NCBI GenBank assembly: GCA_002423305.1
Contig: DIVI01000182.1
Span: 1-7,601 of the forward strand
DNA from: Methylococcus sp. UBA6136
GTDB taxonomy: Bacteria; Pseudomonadota; Gammaproteobacteria; Methylococcales; Methylococcaceae
DNA length: 7,601 nt
Direction of reading: 5' to 3'
A program made the position numbers and the translations under genes. The stretch's first letter is position 1, and every line of letters begins with the position of its first letter. Shown here piece by piece: positions 1 through 6,133 of this stretch. The notes beneath the pieces are model-generated. The model had not been told where the DNA came from. It searched no databases and saw only the letters and a program-made list of their open reading frames with translations.

Positions 1-1
1 C

Positions 2-82
2 GTGACCGATCCTGAACCCTATCAAAGGTTTTTTGCAGCACTTTCGAAATCAATGTTCCTCACGGCTCATGACGTGGATTGA
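2..82 (+). CDS. Possible C-terminal fragment of a gene entering from the left edge
   Basis: Frame 2 is open from the window edge to a TGA at 80-82 and would encode about 26 residues ending FLTAHDVD. The composition is protein-like (EPYQRFFAAL, then a short polar tail), and the stop lies 31 bases before the start of the next gene, a normal spacing. The stretch is too short to assign a family, and an open frame of this length is expected by chance. It is listed because nothing else explains the first 100 bases. Confidence 0.25.
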   Translation: MTDPEPYQRFFAALSKSMFLTAHDVD

Positions 83-102
83 TCCATTCCCTGTTATTTC
101 TT

Positions 103-106
103 GGAG
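103..106 (+). promoter_or_regulatory. Ribosome binding site that sets the start of the secreted protein
   Basis: GGAG sits seven bases before the ATG at 114. A longer reading from TTG at 33 would place 27 polar residues ahead of a clean signal peptide, so this site supports the ATG at 114 as the true start. Confidence 0.6.
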
Positions 107-113
107 ATGTCGC

Positions 114-587
114 ATGTTAAAAAAAATGGCTCTGGTCTTGTTCCTTATTTTCCCGGTTGGCGTCTCTGCCGGGGTGGATGGTGTCTGGCAGTGCAATGTC
201 AAAGTCGTGACCACCGCCAAGGCCAATGGTCGTGTCACCAGGGGGACGGATTTCAGTTCAGGGACACAGACATTATTTCCTGATGGCACGTATACGTCAG
301 TTTCACCAGTTTCACCGATTGTGGCCCATGGAACTTACACGGTGAAAAAGAGGACGATTCAGTTTTACCCAAATTACGAGGATCTGATTACGATCGCCGA
401 ACAAGCCTGTTCTCAAGGAGGTGCCAGTTGTTTTGTCTCAGCCGTCATTGCCAAATCGACTGCCACCAGCAACAAGGCCTTTACCGCTATGAAGGGCAAA
501 GGAACATTGAAAATGTCAATTTTGGTGAATGGTTCGGTGTTGGTGAGGACGGTCGGCGCTTCCACATTAAACTGTGCACGTCAGTAA
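114..587 (+). CDS. Small secreted four-cysteine protein of unknown function
   Basis: The product is 157 residues from the ATG at 114. It opens with a typical Sec signal peptide: MLKK, then a hydrophobic stretch MALVLFLIFPVGV, then a VSA/G cleavage site after residue 19. The mature part of about 138 residues has four cysteines (C27, C99, C106, C154), enough for two disulfides, which fits a periplasmic or extracellular location. The pattern GVWQC, then FPDGTY, then HGTYTVKKRTIQFYP suggests a small antiparallel beta-barrel of the lipocalin-like kind, in which a strand ending GTY is followed by a basic strand; this is inference from pattern only. I do not recognise the family. The next gene lies 131 bases on, so it is probably a separate unit. 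The start was chosen for the Shine-Dalgarno site and signal peptide. Confidence 0.75.
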   Translation: MLKKMALVLFLIFPVGVSAGVDGVWQCNVKVVTTAKANGRVTRGTDFSSGTQTLFPDGTYTSVSPVSPIVAHGTYTVKKRTIQFYPNYEDLITIAEQACSQGGASCFVSAVIAKSTATSNKAFTAMKGKGTLKMSILVNGSVLVRTVGASTLNCARQ

Positions 588-718
588 CTGCTTGCATTTA
601 GCTTCAAGACAGCCGCGAGATTTGCCAGGGCTGGGATTGAGTCATACGGAAAATCATGAATCTGCTCGGACAGGTCACGATTGGTTGAGAACAAGATCCC
701 AGGTGGCGGGGTGGGGTA

Positions 719-1246
719 ATGTTGGCTAACCGATACATTTTCATGGTTGAACAACTGGCCGGTTGGCCAAATCGAATCATTTCTGGTGGTCAAGTCGGTG
801 TAGATCGCGCTGCTCTGGACTGGGCGATGGAGCATGATGTTCCGCATGGTGGTTGGTGCCCACAGGGGCGAAGGGCCATTGATGGTGAGCTTCCAGCACG
901 ATACCAACTGCAAGAGGCTGACTCTCCCTCGTATGCCAAACGCACACGACTGAACGTCCGTGACAGTGATGCCACGCTGATTATCAACCAGGGCACGTTG
1001 GACGGGGGGACGCGGTTGACCCTGAAGTGTGCCGAACAACTCGGAAAGCCGCATCTATGCGTTCAGGTGGACGATGATCATCATTCACTCGAACTCATAG
1101 CCGATGGCATTCGACAGTGGTTGCGGCAAGGTCAGTTTCAAACACTGAATGTAGCCGGTCCGCGCGAGACCAAGCGGCAAGGGATTTATGCCATCACTCG
1201 CCAGTTACTGGATCGGGTGCTCATCGGTTTCGGAAATATGGGATAG
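719..1246 (+). CDS. Circularly permuted YpsA-like SLOG protein (putative molybdenum carrier family)
   Basis: The 175-residue product matches the family annotated as 'putative molybdenum carrier' (cpYpsA), a Rossmann-like SLOG fold thought to bind nucleotides or nucleotide-derived ligands. Visible signatures are IISGGQVGVDRAALDWA at about residues 20-36 (glycine-rich loop plus Asp29), GGWCPQGRRAIDG at about 44-56, RTRLNVRDSDATLII in the middle, the GGTRLT loop, and NVAGPRETKRQGIY near the C-terminus, which the family usually carries before the last helix. The length is normal, so the gene looks intact. It has no signal peptide and should be cytoplasmic. The start at 719 is preceded by the G-rich AGGTGGCGGGGTGGGG; the alternative ATG at 743 lacks such a site. 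The molybdenum role is a family label, not something the sequence shows. It ends with TAG at 1244-1246, 29 bases before the MerR promoter. Confidence 0.85.
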   Translation: MLANRYIFMVEQLAGWPNRIISGGQVGVDRAALDWAMEHDVPHGGWCPQGRRAIDGELPARYQLQEADSPSYAKRTRLNVRDSDATLIINQGTLDGGTRLTLKCAEQLGKPHLCVQVDDDHHSLELIADGIRQWLRQGQFQTLNVAGPRETKRQGIYAITRQLLDRVLIGFGNMG

Positions 1247-1275
1247 GCGAACAGGGAAATGAAGATTAAACACGC

Positions 1276-1306
1276 TTGCATAACGACAGTAATGATGTCG
1301 TAATAT
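1276..1306 (+). promoter_or_regulatory. MerR-type promoter with 19-bp spacer
   Basis: A -35 element TTGCAT (1276-1281) and a -10 element TAATAT (1301-1306) are separated by 19 bp, longer than the usual 17. Overlong spacers of 19-20 bp are the hallmark of promoters that MerR-family proteins activate by distorting the DNA. The predicted transcription start, six bases after the -10, is position 1312, the A of the regulator's ATG. The elements were read by eye. Confidence 0.65.
1283..1301 (+). promoter_or_regulatory. Inverted-repeat operator for the MerR-family regulator
   Basis: ACGACA (1283-1288) and TGTCGT (1296-1301) are perfect inverted half-sites separated by seven bases. The dyad centre at 1292 lies between the -35 and -10 elements, where MerR dimers bind. 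This points to autoregulation of the regulator and the VIT/VWA gene behind it. Confidence 0.6.
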
Positions 1307-1311
1307 GCTGC

Positions 1312-1770
1312 ATGAAAAAGCCGACTGATACTCCATACCCTCTGTCCGATCTTTGTTCACTGGCCGATGTCCCTCCACGCACGGTCCGTTACTACATCCA
1401 GATCGGTCTGGTTGATAAACCCAGCGGGTCTACCCGTGCCGCCACATATGGTCCGAAGCATCTGGAACAGTTGCTACTGATCAAGAAATGGACGGCAGCC
1501 GGGGTTTCGCTTGAGCGCATTCGGGAACTCCTCCAGGGTGCTGAAGCCCCCGTGCCACCCCGGCCTTTTGTGGCAGGTGCGGTCGAAGTGCGCAGTCACC
1601 TGACCATAGCGGATGGAGTAGAGGTGGTGATTGAACCGGGTAGGGCAGGGTTATCCCCAGAGCAGGTTCGCCAATTTACTCGAGCCGTCATGGCGGCCTT
1701 TGACGTGATCAAGACGTCGCCGAATAAGGCTGGCGATACAACCAATCAAAACGAACAAGAACAATACTGA
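1312..1770 (+). CDS. MerR-family transcriptional regulator paired with the VIT/VWA gene
   Basis: The product is 152 residues from the ATG at 1312. Residues 9-35 (YPLSDLCSLADVPPRTVRYY, then a segment ending IGL) are the MerR winged helix-turn-helix with the characteristic TVRYY recognition helix. The wing (about 36-50) and the helices KHLEQLLLIKKWTAAGVSLERIRELL follow. The C-terminal part, about residues 76-152, is not a metal-sensor domain: it has no cysteine. It contains the segments VEVRSHLTIADGVEVVIEPG and LSPEQVRQFTRAVMAAFDVI, whose ligand I cannot name. The frame extends back to TTG 1276, but that codon is the -35 of the promoter, so ATG 1312 is chosen. No Shine-Dalgarno site precedes it, and the mRNA may be leaderless. 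The VIT/VWA gene starts 11 bases after its stop, indicating one transcription unit. Confidence 0.88.
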   Translation: MKKPTDTPYPLSDLCSLADVPPRTVRYYIQIGLVDKPSGSTRAATYGPKHLEQLLLIKKWTAAGVSLERIRELLQGAEAPVPPRPFVAGAVEVRSHLTIADGVEVVIEPGRAGLSPEQVRQFTRAVMAAFDVIKTSPNKAGDTTNQNEQEQY

Positions 1771-1781
1771 GATGCTACAAG

Positions 1782-4208
1782 ATGAAAACGCATGCACAAC
1801 TGCAGGGTCGAAGTGGAGAACCCGTCATGTTCAAGGGTGTCAGCCTAACCGGTGTGCTGCAGGGTTCTCTGTTTCAAGCCCAAGTAGAGCAACGATTTGA
1901 AAATCCTACCGACCAGCATCTCGAGGTGGTCTATACCTTTCCACTGCCTTATGGAGCCGTGCTCCTGGATGTCTCGGTATGGCTGGGTGACAAGCACCTG
2001 ACGGGTAGCGTCATCGTCAAGCGTGAGGCGGAAGAACAGTATGAAGAAGCGCTCAGTGAGGGCAATGCAGCCATCATGTTAGAGCGTTGTTCAGATGGTA
2101 CGCATACGCTCAATCTTGGAAACCTCGCACCTAAAGAAACCTGCGTGGTGACTTTACGCTACGCCCAGACGCTGGCGTTTGAACAGCGAGGCCTGCGCTT
2201 GCTAATCCCGACTGTTCTGGCCCCTCGTTATGGCAACCCAATCACCGACGGCGGGCTCAAGCCCCACCAGGTCACTCAAAATAATCTTGTCGTTGAGTAC
2301 CCGTTCAGTCTCAGTATCGACCTGCTGGATGATCTAGCCATGGCCCGCGTTTCCTCGCCCAGCCATCCTATTGGGGTGAGTCATGAAATGGAGAACGGGC
2401 ATACCCGCGTTAGGGTCACCCTGGCGTCGCAGGTCATGCTTGACCGGGACTTCATTCTCAACGTCGACCAACTGCTTGTGAATTCGTTGTCTGTCATGTC
2501 CCGTGATGCCGTTCATCCCGAGCAGGCAGCAGCGATCATGAGTTTTTGCCCGCGTATCCACCATGACGAAAACCCCGTCATTGCGGTCAAGCTTCTGGTT
2601 GACTGTTCAGGTTCCATGGAGGGTGACAGTATCGCTGCGGCCCGTCGTGCTTTACAGGCGATTGTCGGTCAATTGAGCGAGGGCGACCGTTTCTCTCTGT
2701 CCCGATTCGGCACTACGGTTGAGCATCGCACTCGGGGCTTGTGGAGTTTAAAGCCGGCGACTCAGCGCTCGGCTCAGCGTTGGATCAATGATCTGAATGC
2801 TGATATGGGCGGGACTGAGATGGAGAAGGCCCTGGCCTCCACCTTTGCTATCGGACATGATGAACCCAGTGATGTGCTTCTCATTACTGATGGAGAGATT
2901 TATGCCATCGATGCCTTGCTGAATAGCGCTGCTCGATCGGGTCATCGGATTTTCGTCGTGGGTATTGGCAGTAGCCCGACCGAGGCCAATCTGCGGCAGA
3001 TGGTCGAGGTCACCGGCGGCGCCTGTGACTTTGTCGCCCCGGGCGAGCAGGTTGAACCCGCCATCCTGCGGATGTTCGCCCGCCTGCGGTCGCCGCGCCT
3101 GGATGCCCTCGCGATCCACTGGCCCGAAGGCGAGCAGCCGCTGTGGCACTCGCCGCTACCCAAGTCGGTGTTCGATGGCGATACCGTTCAACTCCACGCT
3201 ACTTTCCATAATCCACCGCAAGGTGACGTGATCCTGACAGGTCAGCGATCCCAGCGCGCTGAACCGGAATACATCAGCCAGGCCGTGCTCTCCACCGTCG
3301 TATCCAATGCCGACACCGTCGCCCGGCTGGTGGCTAGTGCTCGCCTCAAAACCCTGAGTGATAGCGAGGCCACCGACCTGGCTGTGGACTATCAATTGAT
3401 CACGTCTCACACCAACTTCCTGCTGGTCCATGAGTGGTCTGCTGAGGAAAAAACTCAGGACATGCCGGAACTGCATCAGGTCAGGCAGATGCATCCGGCA
3501 GGCTGGGGTGGGGCAGGGAGCGTACTTTCAACGGGTCAACCCACCCTGAAATGTGTCCAGGCGTGTTATGACGACATTGACTACGGTGTGATGGCTAGTA
3601 ACCGGGGCGTGGCGAGAAAATCAAGTTCATCAGTCCAAGTCGCCAAGTCAGTGAACCTGAATTCGGGCTACCTCGACATCCCCGCATTCCTGCGGCGGCA
3701 GCCTGATCCCGCACCCACCGTCGGTGACCGGTTGCGAAATTACCTCGAAACCCGAGTGACCTCTCATGAACCTGAAGGGTCCCTACAGTGGGATGACGAA
3801 GACGGGACACTTACACCCAAGGGCTTGCTGACCTATCTGAACAGCATCCCACAGGAAGCTTGGCCGAAGACCTACCAGGCGTTGCGGGATCTGGGTTTAG
3901 AGCCGAAGGTCGTTGATTGGCTGGAAGAGATCTTTGCCAGCGAATACTCCATACCCCTTTACGAGACGGTCGTCATCGAAGCCTTCCTCTGTGCCTTGCT
4001 GGAGGAGGAGATTTATCGACGCATCATGAGAGGAAATGGCCCGCTCCAACGTCTCCGGCAGACGCTGAAACAGGTCTTTGGGCGGACTTCACGTGACAAG
4101 GAAACGGCCCATGTTCAGCCCCTGGATGATCTCGTGGCCTACATGCAGCACATCGAGCCAGACGCGTGGCCCGAGGTGATGAAAGCCGAATTACTTGACG
4201 TCATCTGA
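1782..4208 (+). CDS. VIT and VWA domain protein, cytoplasmic
   Basis: The product is 808 residues. About residues 1-140 form a VIT (vault protein inter-alpha-trypsin) domain, recognisable by VEQRFENPTDQHLEVVYTFP, the helix EEQYEEALSEGNAAIMLE and LGNLAPKETCVVTLRYAQ. A VWA domain spans about 265-437 and has a complete metal-ion-dependent adhesion site: Asp274, Ser276 and Ser278 of DCSGS, Thr345 of GGTEM and Asp370 of ITDGE. It should therefore bind a divalent cation and, through it, a protein partner. A linker follows, with IPAFLRRQPDP marking the start of a helical C-terminal region. That region contains two similar segments, at about 683-706 and 785-808. There is no signal peptide or membrane segment, unlike many surface VIT/VWA proteins, so it is probably cytoplasmic. 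Partner and function are unknown. The MerR-family gene directly upstream is the likely regulator. Strong Shine-Dalgarno pairing is absent before the ATG at 1782, so translation may be coupled to the upstream gene. Confidence 0.9.
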   Translation: MKTHAQLQGRSGEPVMFKGVSLTGVLQGSLFQAQVEQRFENPTDQHLEVVYTFPLPYGAVLLDVSVWLGDKHLTGSVIVKREAEEQYEEALSEGNAAIMLERCSDGTHTLNLGNLAPKETCVVTLRYAQTLAFEQRGLRLLIPTVLAPRYGNPITDGGLKPHQVTQNNLVVEYPFSLSIDLLDDLAMARVSSPSHPIGVSHEMENGHTRVRVTLASQVMLDRDFILNVDQLLVNSLSVMSRDAVHPEQAAAIMSFCPRIHHDENPVIAVKLLVDCSGSMEGDSIAAARRALQAIVGQLSEGDRFSLSRFGTTVEHRTRGLWSLKPATQRSAQRWINDLNADMGGTEMEKALASTFAIGHDEPSDVLLITDGEIYAIDALLNSAARSGHRIFVVGIGSSPTEANLRQMVEVTGGACDFVAPGEQVEPAILRMFARLRSPRLDALAIHWPEGEQPLWHSPLPKSVFDGDTVQLHATFHNPPQGDVILTGQRSQRAEPEYISQAVLSTVVSNADTVARLVASARLKTLSDSEATDLAVDYQLITSHTNFLLVHEWSAEEKTQDMPELHQVRQMHPAGWGGAGSVLSTGQPTLKCVQACYDDIDYGVMASNRGVARKSSSSVQVAKSVNLNSGYLDIPAFLRRQPDPAPTVGDRLRNYLETRVTSHEPEGSLQWDDEDGTLTPKGLLTYLNSIPQEAWPKTYQALRDLGLEPKVVDWLEEIFASEYSIPLYETVVIEAFLCALLEEEIYRRIMRGNGPLQRLRQTLKQVFGRTSRDKETAHVQPLDDLVAYMQHIEPDAWPEVMKAELLDVI

Positions 4209-4273
4209 AAGTGAACCTGATTCGCTCAATCTAGGGATCGTTCGATTCAATCTAATTACACGCACATTACGCC

Positions 4274-4660
4274 ATGGCCATCCGACTGGAATTCATCAAT
4301 TTCGTGGTACCCATTCACGTGATAGAGGAAAAATATCCAGGAGGATGGGTGGCTTGTCTCAGGGATCACATCAACCTGATTGGCGGTCGCGTCTGGTATG
4401 ACGATCATCTTTTTCGGGATGGAACCATGAACCCCATGGATATGGGCCAGCTTGTTGAGGAATGGAAGGAGATGGGTTTTCAGGTCGAAGAGGTCATCAA
4501 CGGCCAAAAGGTATTCAGGGATGCCTGCGTGACGGAAGGATGTTTCGGTCACTTTTATCCTTGTGATTGGCTGATCAATCTGGACGATGAACAGGGCGCC
4601 TACCTCAAGGGGACCGAACCGGGCCCTTTGGTCGGTCGGGAGACCTTTAGCCATGATTGA
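4274..4660 (+). CDS. Uncharacterised 128-residue soluble protein
   Basis: I cannot name the family. The protein is acidic, has no signal peptide or membrane segment, and is rich in aromatic residues and glycine turns: EKYPGGW (19-25), LIGGRVWYDDHLFRDG (35-50), NPMD (53-56), and the C-terminal FYPCDWL (94-100) and YLKGTEPG (110-117). Such compact, motif-dense text suggests a conserved globular domain and not a chance frame. Cysteines occur at 28, 85, 90 and 97; the last three lie within 13 residues and could form a metal site, which is conjecture. The gene begins 65 bases after the VIT/VWA stop, and its last eight bases overlap the next gene, which implies translational coupling and a shared role with the small membrane protein and RtcB. 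No clear Shine-Dalgarno site precedes ATG 4274. Confidence 0.75.
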   Translation: MAIRLEFINFVVPIHVIEEKYPGGWVACLRDHINLIGGRVWYDDHLFRDGTMNPMDMGQLVEEWKEMGFQVEEVINGQKVFRDACVTEGCFGHFYPCDWLINLDDEQGAYLKGTEPGPLVGRETFSHD

Positions 4661-4874
4661 TCGTTTGCAATCATATCCTCGGCTGCTGCGACTTGCCTTG
4701 ATCGGTTTTGGCCTGTGGGGAATCCATGAGGTGCTGGCCAGCATTCTCTGGCGAAACTTTACGGCCAACCTCTATCCGCCGGAGGCCGACTCAACCAGCA
4801 TCCCGCTGATGGGTAATCTTTTCACGAACATCGTATTCATGCCGTGCTATCTCACGATTGCTTTGCTCCCTTAG
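4653..4874 (+). CDS. Small two-helix membrane protein
   Basis: The 73-residue product begins MIDRLQSYPRLLRL and has two hydrophobic segments, about residues 14-33 (LALIGFGLWGIHEVLASILW) and 50-72 (ending PCYLTIALL). A polar loop with NLYPPEADST separates them. A basic, arginine-rich N-terminus before the first helix suggests that the N-terminus stays in the cytoplasm; both termini would then be cytoplasmic. The frame is open back to 4587, but ATG 4653 is preferred because GGGAG lies about nine bases upstream and this start gives an eight-base overlap with the preceding gene. The rtcB reading frame starts 11 bases after its TAG stop. Function is unknown. The alternative is an overlapping frame with no product, which the coherent membrane topology argues against. 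Confidence 0.6.
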   Translation: MIDRLQSYPRLLRLALIGFGLWGIHEVLASILWRNFTANLYPPEADSTSIPLMGNLFTNIVFMPCYLTIALLP

Positions 4875-4875
4875 G

Positions 4876-4880
4876 TAAGG
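4876..4880 (+). promoter_or_regulatory. Ribosome binding site for the full-length rtcB frame
   Basis: TAAGG lies five bases before ATG 4886, the start that gives a normal-length RtcB N-terminus. No comparable site precedes the internal ATG 5018. This supports 4886 as the ancestral start, even though the frame meets a TAG after 27 codons. Confidence 0.5.
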
Positions 4881-4885
4881 CCACC

Positions 4886-6082
4886 ATGCCGGTCAAGCAA
4901 GCCCTCACGGGAGGTAAAGTCCCTGTGAAAATCTGGACTGATGACATTGATGAAAAGTCGAAGGAGTAGCTGCGCAACATTGCCAGCCTGCCCTTTGTTC
5001 ATCATCACGTCGCGGCCATGCCGGATGTGCATCTGGGCATCGGTGCGACGATCGGTTCAGTGATTGCGACTCACAAAGCCATCATCCCGGCGGCGGTCGG
5101 GGTGGATATCGGTTGCGGCATGGTGGCTGCCCGTCTGTCGATTACAGGCAACGACATTGAGGAGAAATCTCTCAAGAAAGTCTTCGACCAGATCAGCCGC
5201 GATGTGCCGGTTGGTCGAGGCCAGCATGCCGATGACCGGGTGCTGGTCGAGGCCGTGCGTCCGTTTGAGCCGGGATTGAAATCCCTGACCCACCGCCATC
5301 CGCAACTGCTGAAAGCCTTTGGCAAGTTCTCGAAGTGGGCCAACCAGATGGGCACCTTGGGCGGGGGTAATCACTTCATCGAAGTCTGCCTGGATGAATC
5401 CAGTCAGATCTGGGTCATGCTGCATTCCGGCAGCCGGGGTATCGGCAATGCCATGGCCGATTACTTCATCAAGCTGGCCCGCCAGGACATGGAGAATTGG
5501 ATGATCCATCTGCCGGATCGGGATCTCGCCTATTTCCCGGAGGGCAGCGAACACTTCAACGACTATGTCGAAGCGGTCCACTGGGCACAGGATTACGCCA
5601 TGCAGAATCGGCAGTCGATGCTCGATTTGGTGCTGGGTGCCTTACACCGGCATCTGCCCCCTTTCCGGGTGACCTCCGAGGTGGTCAACTGTCACCACAA
5701 CTATGTCGCCCAGGAACACCATTACCGGGCCAACGTCTGGGTCACCCGCAAGGGCGCCATCCGAGCGCGAGCAGGCGATCTCGGCATTGTGCCCGGCAGC
5801 ATGGGAGCCAGAAGCTATATCGTCCGGGGCAAAGGGAACCCGGAAAGCTTCTGCTCCAGCGCGCATGGTGCGGGACGGAGAATGAGTCGAACCGCCGCCG
5901 AGCAGCAATTTACTGAACATGACCTGATCCGTCAGACCGAGGGGGTGATCTGCCGCAAGGATAAAGGTGTAATCGATGAGATTCCAGGAGCCTACAAGGA
6001 CATCGATGTGGTCATGCAAAACCAAAACGACCTCACCGAAATCATACATACACTCAAGCAGGTGGTATGCGTGAAGGGTTGA
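4886..6082 (+). CDS. rtcB: RNA-splicing ligase RtcB, interrupted by an in-frame TAG at codon 28
   Basis: RtcB joins 2',3'-cyclic phosphate (or 3'-phosphate) RNA ends to 5'-OH ends using GTP and Mn2+, in RNA repair or tRNA ligation. From ATG 4886 the frame spans 399 codons including the internal stop, close to the usual length of about 400. All active-site blocks are present: MPDVHLG from residue 45, Asp74 and Cys77 in VDIGCGM, His163 in GNHFIE, His180 in LHSGSRG, His270/His271 in NCHHNYV, the guanylylated His327 in AHGAGR, and the terminal VVCVKG. The exception is TAG at 4967-4969, where E. coli RtcB has Gln just before a Leu; one C-to-T change from CAG would produce it. The frame is otherwise uninterrupted. 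Either the gene is a recent pseudogene, the base is an error, the codon is read through, or translation restarts. The only open ATG frame is 5018-6082 (354 residues), which lacks the first 44 residues and has no Shine-Dalgarno site. Confidence 0.85.
4967..4969 (+). other. In-frame amber codon within rtcB
   Basis: TAG replaces an expected glutamine codon at position 28 of RtcB. Family-like sequence exists on both sides: PVKIWTDDID before and LRNIASLPFVHHHVAAMPDV after. TAG also ends the YpsA-like gene and the small membrane protein in this window, so it is not generally reassigned here. Confidence 0.85.
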
Positions 6083-6133
6083 ATTCAGAGATAAAAATTA
6101 TCCAAAACTGATCTGCTCCAGGGGAAAGGCGTT

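Noticed and set aside
33..113. TTG start at 33 for the secreted protein
   Set aside because: It would bury the signal peptide behind 27 polar residues. ATG 114 has GGAG at the right distance.
588..718. Terminator or promoter between the secreted protein and the YpsA-like gene
   Set aside because: No hairpin followed by a T-run and no paired -35/-10 boxes were found in this 131-base gap.
581..1054. 157-codon minus-strand open frame over the YpsA-like gene
   Set aside because: It lies almost wholly antisense to a gene with strong family motifs, its translation has no recognisable domain, and its upstream side shows no Shine-Dalgarno site.
2748..3149. Minus-strand and alternative + strand frames inside the VIT/VWA gene (also 2965-3231, 3156-3494)
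   Set aside because: They overlap the intact VWA coding region and have skewed, shadow-like compositions rich in Arg, Pro and Ser. No motifs were seen.
4195..4401. 68-codon + strand frame bridging the VIT/VWA end and the 128-aa gene
   Set aside because: It overlaps two better-supported genes, and its translation has no domain character.
4967..4969. Genetic-code reassignment of TAG in this genome
   Set aside because: TAG is also the natural stop of the YpsA-like gene (1244-1246) and the small membrane protein (4872-4874), so global reassignment is unlikely. Local read-through remains possible.
5497..5916. 139-codon + strand frame inside rtcB, and minus-strand frames 5057-5581 and 5642-6049
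   Set aside because: All overlap catalytic blocks of RtcB, which explains the sequence. The translations look like out-of-frame text.
6083..6133. Promoter for the repeat protein (TTGAAT near 6079, AT-rich run 6091-6100)
   Set aside because: No -10 hexamer falls at a suitable distance from the TTGAAT. The match is too weak to list.
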